Positions 17,917 through 26,736 of a DNA stretch of 64,000 bases are shown in pieces; position 1 is the stretch's first letter; each line of letters begins with the position of its first letter. The notes below the pieces were generated by a model. That model was not told where the DNA came from. It saw nothing but the letters and a program-made list of their open reading frames with translations, and searched no databases. This DNA is from Acinetobacter sp. ANC 3813 (GTDB taxonomy: Bacteria > Pseudomonadota > Gammaproteobacteria > Pseudomonadales > Moraxellaceae): the NCBI RefSeq assembly GCF_002135435.1, contig NZ_NEGK01000001.1, positions 124,001 to 188,000 of the forward strand, read 5' to 3'. Position numbers and translations under genes: made by a program.

Positions 17917-18579
17917 TTAACTGTTGCCGCATTTCTCCGCCTGCACTAGGATCTTCTGCTCAGAAATTATAGGCTGTCTGCGCTCATGCAGTGCTTTGCG
18001 AATGACTTGATAACCGCCCGTTAAGCCTAATAGCGCCATAATCGCCGCTACAATAATATCCGGCAGCATACTGCCTGTGCCAAATACCCCAATCGCAGCA
18101 AAAATAACCGCTGCATTGCCAATCGCATCATTTCGGCTGCACAGCCAAACCGATGTCATATTAGAATCGCCATCCCTAAATGCATATAAAATAACAGCCG
18201 TGATGACATTCGCAATCAGCGCCAGTACGCCAATGGCCCCCATGGTTATTGCTTCCGGCGGTATGCCCTGCATATAGGAATAGATCACTTTAGCGATCAC
18301 AATAAAGCCAAAGGCCGCCATAGTGATGCCTTTTAACAGCGCCACGGTTGCCCGCCAATATAGGCTTGCCCCTAATACAGCTAATGAAACTGCATAATTG
18401 ACAGCATCACCAAAAAAATCGAGCGAATCCGCCCAAAGTGAGGATGAATGCGCATAAGCGCCGCCAATCAATTCTACAAAAAACATTGCCAGATTAATGA
18501 ACAGCGCAATCCACAATGCGGTTCTAAATTTGCTGTCCGGTTTTTTCGGTGCGGGTTCATGACTGCAAGTACAGGCCAT
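17917..18579 (-). CDS. Short CDF-family metal cation efflux protein
   Basis: A 220-residue inner-membrane protein of the cation diffusion facilitator family, expected to export Zn, Cd or a related divalent metal in exchange for protons. It begins with a Cys/His-containing tail (MACTCSHEPAP) that may bind metal. Six hydrophobic segments follow, with the family metal-site signature ADSLDFFGDAVNY in the second segment and SRNDAIGN in the fifth. It stops near residue 220 without the usual cytoplasmic dimerisation domain of about 80 residues. The ATG at 18579 has AAGGAG 10 bases upstream. It is divergent from a CadR/ZntR-like MerR regulator, which supports induction by metal. Confidence 0.87.
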   Translation of the reverse strand: MACTCSHEPAPKKPDSKFRTALWIALFINLAMFFVELIGGAYAHSSSLWADSLDFFGDAVNYAVSLAVLGASLYWRATVALLKGITMAAFGFIVIAKVIYSYMQGIPPEAITMGAIGVLALIANVITAVILYAFRDGDSNMTSVWLCSRNDAIGNAAVIFAAIGVFGTGSMLPDIIVAAIMALLGLTGGYQVIRKALHERRQPIISEQKILVQAEKCGNS

Positions 18580-18609
18580 TTTCAATATGCTCCTTTTTGT
18601 ATTATTCTT

Positions 18610-18640
18610 ATTCAAAACTATGGACTAACTCCAAGGTCAA
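18610..18640 (-). promoter_or_regulatory. MerR-type promoter with 19-base spacer
   Basis: On the minus strand TTGACC (18640-18635) and TTGAAT (18615-18610) are separated by 19 bases, the overlong spacer typical of MerR-activated promoters. The spacer contains an imperfect dyad, CTTGGA with TCCATAG. It drives the CDF gene and also lies just before the divergent merR-type gene. Confidence 0.65.
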
Positions 18641-18645
18641 GCGAA

Positions 18646-19068
18646 ATGAGTCAATCGCATCTTGCTGCAGAATATTTAATGAAAGATCTCGTTCAAAAAA
18701 CTGGATTAAGCGCTGATACCATCCGTTTTTATGAAAAGAAAGATTTGATTCAACCTACATTGCGCGGAGAAAATAATTACCGCTATTACAATAGCCATGC
18801 TTTGCGCAGGCTGGTTTTTATCAAACGCTGCCGTGCGCTAGACATGACCTTAAAAGAAATTCAGGCGCTGATTGAATTAGAACAGAACCCAAAACAGGAT
18901 TGCTGTGCAGTGAATGATTTAATAGAAGAGCATTTAATGCATGTGCAGAACCGTATCGCTGAGCTGCAAAAATTTCAGATTCAGCTCCAGCAGCTGCGCC
19001 AAACCTGCACAGCACAATCGACGATTGATGATTGCCAAATTTTAAAGCAGCTCGAATCATTAGATTGA
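18646..19068 (+). CDS. cadR: MerR family metal-responsive regulator (CadR/ZntR-like)
   Basis: A 140-residue activator. The winged HTH (about 12-75) has VQKTGLSADTIRFYEKKDLI and NNYRYYNSHALRRLVFIKRCRALDMTLKEI. A dimerisation helix follows, and the C-terminal loop carries cysteines at 86, 87, 121 and 130, the layout used for Cd(II)/Pb(II)/Zn(II) sensing by CadR, PbrR and ZntR. The ATG at 18646 is chosen because the protein then starts at normal MerR length and the divergent operator lies immediately upstream. It would twist the overlong-spacer promoter of the CDF gene into an active form on metal binding. Exact metal is not certain. Confidence 0.85.
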   Translation: MSQSHLAAEYLMKDLVQKTGLSADTIRFYEKKDLIQPTLRGENNYRYYNSHALRRLVFIKRCRALDMTLKEIQALIELEQNPKQDCCAVNDLIEEHLMHVQNRIAELQKFQIQLQQLRQTCTAQSTIDDCQILKQLESLD

Positions 19069-19100
19069 AGTTGAACAGGCGAAGTGTGTTTAAAATAAAT

Positions 19101-19129
19101 TATGCTGCAGATACATATTCTGCAGCATA
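19101..19129. terminator. Hairpin between cadR-like gene and arsH
   Basis: TATGCTGCAG at 19101-19110 pairs perfectly with CTGCAGCATA at 19120-19129 around a 9-base loop. T-richness on either side is modest, so termination efficiency is uncertain. It lies between two convergent genes. Confidence 0.6.
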
Positions 19130-19140
19130 GACCTTTCTAA

Positions 19141-19845
19141 TTAAATCGATTTTTGATTTACCCTTTTAGACAGCTCTTCAGCAGACTCTTTACGCTCAGA
19201 ATAGCGGTCTGTCAAAAAACCTGCTTGCCCGCGTGTCAGCAAGGTGAACTTATACAGCTCCTCCATCACATCGACAATGCGGTCATAATAGCTAGAAGGC
19301 TTCATTCGATCCGTTTCATCAAATTCTAAAAATGCTTTAGGTACAGAGGATTGATTCGGGATGGTCACCATGCGCATCCATCGGCCCAGTACACGCATTT
19401 GATTCAATGCATTAAAGGACTGCGAACCGCCGCAAACCTGCATTAAAGCCAGCGTTTTCCCCTGTGTGGCGCGGATTGCGCCAGCCGCCAGTGGAATCCA
19501 ATCGATCTGCGCTTTTAAAATTGAACTCATCGCACCGTGGCGTTCCGGCGAACACCAGACCATCCCCTCAGACCATGCCAAAAGTTCATGCAGCTCCTGC
19601 ACTTTAGCATGTGTATTTTCTGCATCTTCCGGCAAAGGCAGGCCTGTCGCATGAAAAATTTTAACCTCTGCGCCGAACTGCTGCAAAATGCGCCCAGCCT
19701 CCAGCACAGCCAAACGGCTGAATGAACGTTCCCGATTAGAACCGTACAGCAATAAAATGCGCGGCGGATGCGTCAATTCTTTCGCCTGAATTTGGCTAAA
19801 TTCAGGTGTCTGCAAAAGTGTTAAATCAATATTCGGGAGTGACAT
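19141..19845 (-). CDS. arsH: NADPH-dependent FMN reductase ArsH
   Basis: A 234-residue flavoprotein. The N-terminal phosphate-binding loop [15 protein letters not shown] (about 32-46) and the block [22 protein letters not shown] match ArsH, a flavodoxin-fold enzyme that oxidises trivalent organoarsenicals and confers resistance. It is the last gene of an arsR-arsC-acr3-arsH operon on the minus strand, about 60 bases after acr3. It should be induced with the operon when ArsR releases its operator. Confidence 0.92.
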   Translation of the reverse strand: MSLPNIDLTLLQTPEFSQIQAKELTHPPRILLLYGSNRERSFSRLAVLEAGRILQQFGAEVKIFHATGLPLPEDAENTHAKVQELHELLAWSEGMVWCSPERHGAMSSILKAQIDWIPLAAGAIRATQGKTLALMQVCGGSQSFNALNQMRVLGRWMRMVTIPNQSSVPKAFLEFDETDRMKPSSYYDRIVDVMEELYKFTLLTRGQAGFLTDRYSERKESAEELSKRVNQKSI

Positions 19846-19905
19846 TGTCCATTCTCTAAATTCTAAAGGCTAAATTTCAATACATTGATTCGGGCAAAAT
19901 TCATC

Positions 19906-20955
19906 TTATTCAGAACTTTTATCTGTAAAAAATCGGCTACGCAGCCACAGAGATACACTGACTAATGCAATCAATACCGGCACTTCTACCAAAGGGCCAA
20001 TAATTGTGGTGAATGCAATGGGGGATGCAATGCCAAAAGCTGCAATCGCTACCGCTAATGCCAATTCAAAATTATTGCCTGCCGCTGTAAATGAAATGGC
20101 TGCTGTTTTTGGGTAGCTATTGCCCATCCAGCGGCTCATAAAAAAGCTCACCAAAAACATCAGCACAAAATAAAGGGTCAGCGGAATCGCAATGTGCAGC
20201 ACATCCATCGGCAGACTCAGCACATCTGCGCCTTTCAGGCTGAACATAGCCATAATGGTGAACAGCAATGCGAGCAGGCTCAGCGGGCTAATTCGAGGGA
20301 TAAATTTCTGCTGATACCAGTCTAGTCCTTTGCAGCCAACCAAAACTTTCCGTGTCAAAAAGCCCAAAAGAAAAGGAATTCCTAAATAGATCAAAACAGC
20401 TTGGGTGATGGTCCAGAAACTGACATCAATCACTTGACCTGCAACACCAAAAAATGGCGGTAAAACAGTTAAAAATAGCCATGTATAAGTGCTGAAAAAC
20501 AAAATTTGGAAAATACTGTTAAACGCGACAAGTGCAGCGACATACTGATTGTCCCCGCAAGCTAAGTCATTCCAGACCAGTACCATGGCAATGCAGCGCG
20601 CCAGCCCAATCAATATCAGGCCAGTCATATAAGCTGGATAATCCTGTAAAAAAACGACGGCAAGAATAAACATCAAGCATGGCGCGATCAGCCAGTTTTG
20701 CACCAGCGACAAGGCCAATGTGCGTTTGTCCTGAAAGACTTTGGGCAAGGCTTTATAATCGACTTTTGCTAAAGGCGGATACATCATTAAGATCAGGCCA
20801 ATGGCGATGAGTGCATTCACCCCGCCCACGTTGAGCTGATTTAAATAATTTGGTACTTGCGGAAGCAATAGGCCAATACCTATCCCTGCCGCCATGGCTA
20901 TAAAAATCCACAGCGTCAGGTTTCGATCTAAAAATGATAATTTTTTTGCTGACAT
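19906..20955 (-). CDS. arsB: ACR3-family arsenite efflux permease
   Basis: A 349-residue polytopic permease with about ten transmembrane helices, exporting arsenite across the inner membrane. It has the conserved ACR3 segment [19 protein letters not shown], which includes the essential cysteine of the fourth helix, and [16 protein letters not shown] in the C-terminal half. It belongs to the ACR3 (BART) superfamily rather than the ArsB family of E. coli; acr3 is an equally valid symbol. It starts 13 bases after arsC. Confidence 0.93.
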   Translation of the reverse strand: MSAKKLSFLDRNLTLWIFIAMAAGIGIGLLLPQVPNYLNQLNVGGVNALIAIGLILMMYPPLAKVDYKALPKVFQDKRTLALSLVQNWLIAPCLMFILAVVFLQDYPAYMTGLILIGLARCIAMVLVWNDLACGDNQYVAALVAFNSIFQILFFSTYTWLFLTVLPPFFGVAGQVIDVSFWTITQAVLIYLGIPFLLGFLTRKVLVGCKGLDWYQQKFIPRISPLSLLALLFTIMAMFSLKGADVLSLPMDVLHIAIPLTLYFVLMFLVSFFMSRWMGNSYPKTAAISFTAAGNNFELALAVAIAAFGIASPIAFTTIIGPLVEVPVLIALVSVSLWLRSRFFTDKSSE

Positions 20956-20968
20956 GCGGGAAACTCAA

Positions 20969-21442
20969 TTAGGCGATTTCAGCAATTTTTTCAATTTCAG
21001 CACGCAGTTCCCGCTCAGTTAAATGAGCGAAATCCAGTGCAAAAAATGCATCAAAGCGGCGGTTGATATGATCCACTGTTGTTTGGAAAGCAGCTAGTTT
21101 TTCTGCTTCCGGCAGGTCTAAATGAGATGGATCATCCAATCCCCAATGCGCTTTGAGTGCTTTACCTAAATACAGCGGGCAAGGTTCCTGTGCTGCTGAG
21201 CCGCAAACCGTGATCACAATTTCAGGCTGAAAAGCTTCGCAATCCTGCATGCTTTTGCTGGACAATCCTGCTGTGGCAATACCCAAATGCTGCAGGGTTT
21301 GAATCGTTAAAGGATGAACCTGTCCAGATGGCTGGCTGCCTGCACTGCAGGCGCTGAACCCTTCAGGCGCACGCGCATTGAAAATTGCTTCTGACAAAAT
21401 ACTGCGGCAGCTATTGCCTGTACATAAAAATAGAAATTTCAT
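20969..21442 (-). CDS. arsC: Thioredoxin-type arsenate reductase ArsC
   Basis: Reduces arsenate to arsenite for export by the adjacent ACR3 pump. The 157-residue protein has the low-molecular-weight phosphatase P-loop C-x5-R (Cys7 to Arg13, CTGNSCR) and a downstream cysteine pair (Cys80 in VITVCGSAA and Cys88 in EPCPLY) matching the triad used by thioredoxin-coupled ArsC of the S. aureus type. The C-terminal 40 residues are helical. It is the second gene of the ars operon, 35 bases after arsR. Confidence 0.93.
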   Translation of the reverse strand: MKFLFLCTGNSCRSILSEAIFNARAPEGFSACSAGSQPSGQVHPLTIQTLQHLGIATAGLSSKSMQDCEAFQPEIVITVCGSAAQEPCPLYLGKALKAHWGLDDPSHLDLPEAEKLAAFQTTVDHINRRFDAFFALDFAHLTERELRAEIEKIAEIA

Positions 21443-21477
21443 AACTTTTAATAACTTAATAATTAATAACTTAAAAT

Positions 21478-21801
21478 TTAATTACAGCAGTTGCTGCCGG
21501 TACACACTGATTCATCAGCCTGCTGAAACTTTGGATTTTCGCTGGCCGCTATCTTTAAAACCTCATGGCACCAGCCCGGTAAATGGTCATGCAGGCGGTA
21601 ATAAACCCACTGCCCCTGCCGGCGGTCCTGCAAAATATGGCCGCTGCGCAGCAAAGCCAAATGACGTGAAATCTTCGGCTGGCTTAAATCTAAACCCGCA
21701 GTTAAATCGCATACACAGCGTTCACCCTGCTGCACAATCATCATCACAATATCCAGCCGTGTTGGGTCAGCGAGACATTTAAAAAATTCAACCTGATTCA
21801 T
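21478..21801 (-). CDS. arsR: ArsR family arsenical-responsive repressor
   Basis: A 107-residue winged-helix repressor. The metalloid-binding motif ERCVCDL (Cys29 and Cys31) sits in the helix before the recognition helix LSQPKISRHLALLRSG, as in the classical ELCVCDL type. The C-terminal tail has three more cysteines (CTGSNCCN), which could add an As(III) site. The ATG at 21801 is chosen because the protein then has family length; the longer frame runs through the operator. It heads arsR-arsC-acr3-arsH and represses it through the dyad at 21814-21841. Confidence 0.93.
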   Translation of the reverse strand: MNQVEFFKCLADPTRLDIVMMIVQQGERCVCDLTAGLDLSQPKISRHLALLRSGHILQDRRQGQWVYYRLHDHLPGWCHEVLKIAASENPKFQQADESVCTGSNCCN

Positions 21802-21813
21802 CTCAACCTTAAA

Positions 21814-21841
21814 ATATATGGATATATGAATTTCCATATAT
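21814..21841. promoter_or_regulatory. Probable ArsR operator
   Basis: ATATATGGA at 21814-21822 and TCCATATAT at 21833-21841 form a perfect 9-base inverted repeat 13 bases before the arsR start. The A/T-rich dyad with 10-base spacing is placed where ArsR would autoregulate. The assignment rests on position and symmetry. Confidence 0.7.
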
Positions 21842-21960
21842 AATACTTCCTCAATGATGACAATTTGAAGACATGTGTCGATTTTTTTATTCATAATCCC
21901 GAGCTTTTTACTGGGTTGAATCTAATTTTTAAATCCATACAATAAAGCCATATTTTTTGT

Positions 21961-23379
21961 ATGCCTTTAACCATGACCATCTCACACGTGACTGAACTCC
22001 TCTCTCCTGCCGGCTCGCTTAAAAATATGCGCTATGCATTTGCTTATGGCGCAGACGCGGTTTATGCAGGTCAGCCACGCTACAGTTTACGTGTACGCAA
22101 CAATGCTTTTGATCATGACAATTTACAGATTGGTATTTCTGAAGCGCATGCTTTGGGCAAAAAATTCTATGTGGTTGTCAATATTCAGCCACATAACTCT
22201 AAGCTTAAAAACTTTATCCGCGACTTAGAACCTGTTGTTGCTATGCAGCCTGACGCGCTCATCATGTCTGACCCTGGTTTAATCATGATGGTGCGTGAGC
22301 ACTTTCCTGATGTAGCTGTGCATTTGTCGGTACAAGCCAACGCAGTCAATTGGGCAACGGTTAAATTTTGGAAAAATATGGGCCTGACCCGCGTAATTTT
22401 GTCGCGCGAGTTATCCATGGAAGAGATTGAAGAAATTAAGAACAACGTGCCAGATATGGAAATTGAAGTTTTCGTACATGGCGCGTTGTGCATGGCTTAT
22501 TCCGGCCGCTGCTTACTTTCCGGCTATATGAACAAACGTGATGCCAACCAAGGCGCTTGCACCAATGCGTGCCGCTGGGACTATAAAATTCACGAGGCAG
22601 CAGAAGATGAAACTGGCGATGTCATACCAGTACAACAACTTGAAGAATCATTCCAAGAATCCTCATGCTGTCAAAACAAAGATGCCGACGAGCAGCACGC
22701 CATAGAACAACACCAATTTGGCGAGCCGGTTTTATTACAACGCAATGAAGAAGACATGTTTGCCGCAGAAGAAGATGAGCATGGCACTTACTTCATGAAC
22801 TCAAAAGATCTGCGCGCTGTACAGCATGTCGACCGTTTAGCGAAAATGGGCATTCACTCTTTGAAGATTGAAGGCCGCACCAAATCATATTTTTACTGTG
22901 CCCGTACTGCACAAATCTATCGCAAAGCCATTGATGATGCGCATGAAGGAAAGCCTTTTGATCCATCTCTCATGTCACAGCTGGAAGGTTTAGCCAACCG
23001 CGGCTATACCGAAGGTTTTCTGCGCCGCCATGTGCATAGCGAATATCAAAATTATGAAACAGGTTCATCACGTTTTGATCATCAGCAATTTGTCGGTGAA
23101 GTTTTGGAGCGTAATGGCGATTACATCAAAATTGAAGTGAAAAACCGTTTTGTGGTTGGTGACTCTCTGGAATTGATGACCACTTCGGGCAATATCACCT
23201 TTGAATTAACTGAAATGAAAGACAAAAAAGGCCATGACATTCCTGATGCCAAAGGTTCTGGTCATATTGTCGATATTCCAGTGCCAGCCGATGTCGATAT
23301 GAATTACGCCCTGCTGATCCGAAATCTGCCTAATTCAACAGCAGATATTTCAGCATCATCATTGGCTTATCAGGCTTAA
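21961..23379 (+). CDS. trhP: tRNA 5-hydroxyuridine formation protein TrhP (U32 family, YegQ)
   Basis: Catalyses prephenate-dependent hydroxylation of U34 in a set of tRNAs on the way to cmo5U. The 472-residue protein matches E. coli YegQ closely from ELLSPAGSLKNMRYAFAYGA onward, including HLSVQANAVNWATVKFWK and the iron-sulfur cysteine region (CMAYSGRCLLSGY, then GACTNACRW). An acidic Glu/Gln-rich insertion at about 215-255 (with ESSCCQNKD) lies between the catalytic barrel and the MNSKDLR block. An alternative start is ATG 21973. A 4Fe-4S ferredoxin gene starts 9 bases after the stop. Confidence 0.92.
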   Translation: MPLTMTISHVTELLSPAGSLKNMRYAFAYGADAVYAGQPRYSLRVRNNAFDHDNLQIGISEAHALGKKFYVVVNIQPHNSKLKNFIRDLEPVVAMQPDALIMSDPGLIMMVREHFPDVAVHLSVQANAVNWATVKFWKNMGLTRVILSRELSMEEIEEIKNNVPDMEIEVFVHGALCMAYSGRCLLSGYMNKRDANQGACTNACRWDYKIHEAAEDETGDVIPVQQLEESFQESSCCQNKDADEQHAIEQHQFGEPVLLQRNEEDMFAAEEDEHGTYFMNSKDLRAVQHVDRLAKMGIHSLKIEGRTKSYFYCARTAQIYRKAIDDAHEGKPFDPSLMSQLEGLANRGYTEGFLRRHVHSEYQNYETGSSRFDHQQFVGEVLERNGDYIKIEVKNRFVVGDSLELMTTSGNITFELTEMKDKKGHDIPDAKGSGHIVDIPVPADVDMNYALLIRNLPNSTADISASSLAYQA

Positions 23380-23388
23380 GGCAACGGT

Positions 23389-23643
23389 ATGGCTTTACTG
23401 ATCACAGACAAATGCATCAACTGCGACATGTGTTTACCGGAATGCCCCAATGACGCTATTTATGAAGGTGAAAAAGTCTATGAAATAGACACAAGTCGCT
23501 GCACAGAATGCGTCGGCTTCTATGACCATCAAACTTGCGTTTCCGTCTGCCCGATTGAATGCATTATCCCGCATCCCGAGCATATCGAAACGCAGGAACA
23601 GTTAATGCAAAAATTTGAGGGCTTAAACTTATTTCAAAAATGA
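23389..23643 (+). CDS. yfhL: YfhL family 4Fe-4S dicluster ferredoxin
   Basis: An 84-residue electron carrier with two [4Fe-4S] motifs: CxxCxxCxxxC at Cys9, 12, 15 and 19, and Cys38, 41, 50, 54 with Cys58 in the second set. The spacer CVGFYDHQTC with 8 residues between cysteines is diagnostic of the YfhL/Alvin type with a long loop near the second cluster. It follows trhP by 9 bases, so the two are almost certainly co-transcribed. A role in feeding electrons to an Fe-S enzyme such as TrhP is suggested by position only. Confidence 0.93.
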   Translation: MALLITDKCINCDMCLPECPNDAIYEGEKVYEIDTSRCTECVGFYDHQTCVSVCPIECIIPHPEHIETQEQLMQKFEGLNLFQK

Positions 23644-23811
23644 CTCTGGAGGGAGCAAAGCAAAGAGAAACGGATGTGAATCCAAAGTTTCCCAATAAAA
23701 CTACAACGAACATTATAAAAATTAACACACTGTGTTAAGAATCAAGCCATTGTGCATGGGGAGCACTTTGGCTTTTTTCTTTTGGCTATCCCTAATAGGC
23801 AAATGCTTAAA

Positions 23812-23850
23812 ATAAAAAAAGGAACTTTGGTGTTAGCCTCCAAAGTTCCT
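23812..23850 (-). terminator. Terminator for ahpF on the minus strand
   Basis: GGAACTTTGG at 23821-23830 pairs perfectly with CCAAAGTTCC at 23840-23849 around a 9-base loop. Read on the minus strand the stem is followed by TTTTTTTATTTT. Confidence 0.85.
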
Positions 23851-23897
23851 AAAAGGGTAAATCTCTTTGTATCTCAATATTCAAAATTTATTTCATG

Positions 23898-23929
23898 CTT
23901 CGTTAGGCATGTAAACATGCCTAACGAAG
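23898..23929. repeat. Perfect 14-base inverted repeat 3' of ahpF
   Basis: CTTCGTTAGGCATG at 23898-23911 and its exact complement at 23916-23929 enclose the loop TAAA. It begins 19 bases after the ahpF stop and has no T-run on either strand, so it is not a normal terminator. It could protect the ahpF mRNA 3' end or be one copy of a dispersed palindrome. Confidence 0.8.
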
Positions 23930-23947
23930 TGCAGTGTTTCTTTTGAA

Positions 23948-25513
23948 TTACTGACCTGAACGGATGATGTAATCAAATGCAGAGAGTGATGCTTTCGCGC
24001 CTTCACCTGTTGCAATGATGATTTGCTTGTACGGTACTGTTGTACAGTCACCCGCTGCAAATACACCTTTGACATTGGTTTCGTTGCGGTCATTAATCAC
24101 AATCTCGCCGCGGTTTGAAAGTGCTACAGCAGTTTCTTTTAAGAAATCTGTGTTTGGCAGTAAACCGATCTGTACAAAGATGCCTGCAAGCTCAATGGTT
24201 TTGATCTCATCTGTTGCGCGGTCTTTGTAGTTCAAGGCAGTCACTTGTGAACCGTCACCCACCACTTCTGTAGACAATGCATTCATAATCACAGTGGTGT
24301 TCGGCAAGCTGTTCAGTTTGTCCTGCAATACTTGGTCAGCGCGCAGTTTAGTATCAAACTCAACCAATGTGACATGCTCAACAATACCTGCAAGGTCAAT
24401 GGCTGCTTCTACACCAGAGTTGCCGCCGCCAATCACTGCAACACGCTTGCCTTTGAACAATGGGCCGTCACAGTGCGGGCAGTATGCAACACCGCGTGTT
24501 TTGTACTCTTTCTCGCCAGGAACATTCATCTCTCTCCAGCGTGCGCCAGTTGAAAGAATCACGGTTTTAGATTCAAGTTTCGCACCATTCTCTAAAGTGA
24601 CTTCCACTAAGCCATTTGCTGTTTGATCTGCGCCTTTAATGTTAGATACACGCTGCAGGTTCATGATGTCTACACCATATTCACGCACATGCTCTTCCAT
24701 TGCCGCAGCAAATTTAGGGCCTTGGGTTTTTTGAATAGAGGTATAGTTTTCAATATCCATGGTATCCATGACCTGACCGCCCATGCGTTCAGCCACGATA
24801 CCGGTTTTAATGCCTTTACGCGCTGCATAGATCGCAGACGTATTGCCTGCAGGGCCGCCGCCAATGACTAATACATCAAATGCGTCTTTGGCATTTAATC
24901 GTTCAGCATCTTTGGTTGCTGCGCCTGTATCTAGCTGAGCAATGATTTCTTCCAAAGTCATGCGGCCTTGACCGATGTGATTGCCATCTTGGAACACCAT
25001 CGGCACAGCCATGATTTTGCGTTCTTCCACTTCATCTTGGAAGAATGCACCATCAATCATGGTTGCAGTTGCACCTGGGTTGTAGATTGCAATCAAGTTC
25101 AGCGCTTGAACCACGTCTGGGCAGTTATGGCAGCTTAAAGATACAAAGACATCAAAGTCTGAAGTTAAGTTTAGGCCTTTAATTTGAGCCAAAACGTCAT
25201 CAGACACTTTAGGCGCATAACCAGACACTTGAAGCAATGCCAGAATCAAAGAAGTGAACTCGTGACCCATAGGCAGGCCAGCGAAGTTAACACGCGGCTG
25301 CTCACCGGTTTTTGCAATGCCAAAGCTTGGCGCACGGCTGTTTGTACCGTCAAAGCGTGCAGTCACCAATTCAGACAGAGCGGCAATTTCAGTTACCAAT
25401 TCTTTAATTTTGTCTGATTTGTCAGAAGCATTTAAAGTCGCGACGATTTCAATCGGGCCCTCTAAACGTTCTAAAAGTGTTTTTAACTGAGCAGAAGTAT
25501 TTTGATCCAACAT
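23948..25513 (-). CDS. ahpF: Alkyl hydroperoxide reductase subunit F
   Basis: An NADH-dependent flavoprotein disulfide reductase that recycles AhpC peroxiredoxin. The 521-residue length equals that of E. coli AhpF. Features are an N-terminal double thioredoxin-fold domain with Cys128-His-Asn-Cys131, the FAD-binding [17 protein letters not shown], the redox-active CPHC near residue 345, the NADH-binding [15 protein letters not shown] and a C-terminal FAD motif GVFAAGDCT. The ATG at 25513 has GGAGG 8 bases upstream. ahpC is not adjacent, unlike in E. coli. Regulation by OxyR is expected from the family, but I could not identify a convincing site. Confidence 0.96.
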   Translation of the reverse strand: MLDQNTSAQLKTLLERLEGPIEIVATLNASDKSDKIKELVTEIAALSELVTARFDGTNSRAPSFGIAKTGEQPRVNFAGLPMGHEFTSLILALLQVSGYAPKVSDDVLAQIKGLNLTSDFDVFVSLSCHNCPDVVQALNLIAIYNPGATATMIDGAFFQDEVEERKIMAVPMVFQDGNHIGQGRMTLEEIIAQLDTGAATKDAERLNAKDAFDVLVIGGGPAGNTSAIYAARKGIKTGIVAERMGGQVMDTMDIENYTSIQKTQGPKFAAAMEEHVREYGVDIMNLQRVSNIKGADQTANGLVEVTLENGAKLESKTVILSTGARWREMNVPGEKEYKTRGVAYCPHCDGPLFKGKRVAVIGGGNSGVEAAIDLAGIVEHVTLVEFDTKLRADQVLQDKLNSLPNTTVIMNALSTEVVGDGSQVTALNYKDRATDEIKTIELAGIFVQIGLLPNTDFLKETAVALSNRGEIVINDRNETNVKGVFAAGDCTTVPYKQIIIATGEGAKASLSAFDYIIRSGQ

Positions 25514-25773
25514 TGCTAACGCCTCCAAAGGAGTAAATATTTATTTGATGAGTGAATCATAGGGGATTCAATGATATAGGTAAAACAGTTAGTTTTTATA
25601 ACAATGATCGAATTATTAAATCATAGTAGAAAAACGAAATGAATAACAATGATTTATATATGAGGTTGCAACAATAAAATTCAAGGTGCGTGAACTAAAA
25701 CATGAAAATTACTGCATTAGTTCACGCCATTTTGAAGTACCTAAACTATAGACTTAGACTCACGGCAGGCTAG

Positions 25774-26691
25774 TTACTGAATCCGATGCTCAATACGGGC
25801 TGCCCTATTTTTTATTTGGCTGGCCAGTAAAAACAGCACCAAACTTAGAAATGCCGTCAATGCAATGACCGCCAGCAACACCCATCTCAGTGCACTGTTA
25901 AGTAAGTCTGCTTGCGCAACTTGCTGAGTTACACTTTGCGCCATTGGCGTAATGGTTTTTTGGAACAATTGATTTTGCATGGTCCACAGCTGTTCAGGCT
26001 TAAAGCCATATTCTAAAAATTGCGGATCATTTTTTTCAGCTTTGATTAAAGCCTGTACATAAGGAATTGCCGCTGCCCGATCTGCTGGATGATGCAGCAG
26101 CGCAGTTTGCGCCAGCAAGTAATTTTGAACAGGCTGCGCTAAATCTGAATCGGCTAAATAATGTGAAATTTCGCTGTCTTGAATCTGTTTATCATATTGA
26201 ACCAGCTGCTGAAATTCAGCATTTCGGCCTTGATTCCAGTCATACTGCACATAAGTCAAGCTGCCCCAAATCAGCATAAATGCGATCAGCCAGCCAACAA
26301 ATTTAAGGACAAAGGATTGAAAGCGCAGATAGAAAAAACGGATTTTTCGCAGTAAATACACTGCAATAAAAGCGCCAAAGAATGAAGCAAACAGTTTTAG
26401 AAACAGCCATCCAAACCATGACAGCAAATTCACAAAATAATCGGATTGATGACCGAAAGAGGCCAAGCTGCCATCAACGCTGTTTGGCATATGCAACTGC
26501 TCAACTTGGGAGGTTAAGCCAAAGAAACTGTAAATAAAATCCTGTTGCACAAATAAGCCAATAATCGATGCCGTCAGCAGCACAGTCGATGTGATGCCAA
26601 GCAGCATTAAATTGCGCTGGCGCTTTTTCAACGTTTTTAAGCCTGTTTCAAGCTGCTGCGGCTGCACTGCAAATTCATCCAAGGGAGGCAA
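25774..26691 (-). CDS. Membrane protein of the telA operon
   Basis: A 305-residue protein with four predicted transmembrane helices (about 27-48, 89-113, 121-148 and 266-294). A soluble helical region of about 110 residues lies between the third and fourth. The N-terminal 25 residues and the C-terminal tail (KNRAARIEHRIQ) are charged and should be cytoplasmic. I do not recognise the family. It is the third gene of a minus-strand operon with a TelA-like protein (45-base gap), which suggests a shared role in envelope or toxic-anion/colicin tolerance; this is inferred from position only. Confidence 0.8.
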   Translation of the reverse strand: MPPLDEFAVQPQQLETGLKTLKKRQRNLMLLGITSTVLLTASIIGLFVQQDFIYSFFGLTSQVEQLHMPNSVDGSLASFGHQSDYFVNLLSWFGWLFLKLFASFFGAFIAVYLLRKIRFFYLRFQSFVLKFVGWLIAFMLIWGSLTYVQYDWNQGRNAEFQQLVQYDKQIQDSEISHYLADSDLAQPVQNYLLAQTALLHHPADRAAAIPYVQALIKAEKNDPQFLEYGFKPEQLWTMQNQLFQKTITPMAQSVTQQVAQADLLNSALRWVLLAVIALTAFLSLVLFLLASQIKNRAARIEHRIQ

Positions 26692-26736
26692 ATCTGTTCT
26701 CCTAGCGGTTTGAAAGACACCTCCCTAAGGCAACGC

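Noticed and set aside
17549..21960. Metal-resistance block considered as a mobile element
   Set aside because: No transposase, integrase, terminal repeats or target duplication could be seen at either edge.
23752..23946. Plus-strand frame of 64 residues between yfhL and ahpF
   Set aside because: It consists largely of the two hairpin sequences of the ahpF 3' region.
25529..25640. Possible OxyR site upstream of ahpF
   Set aside because: An ATAG-like half occurs near 25575, but the matching second half and spacing are poor, so regulation by OxyR is not claimed from sequence.
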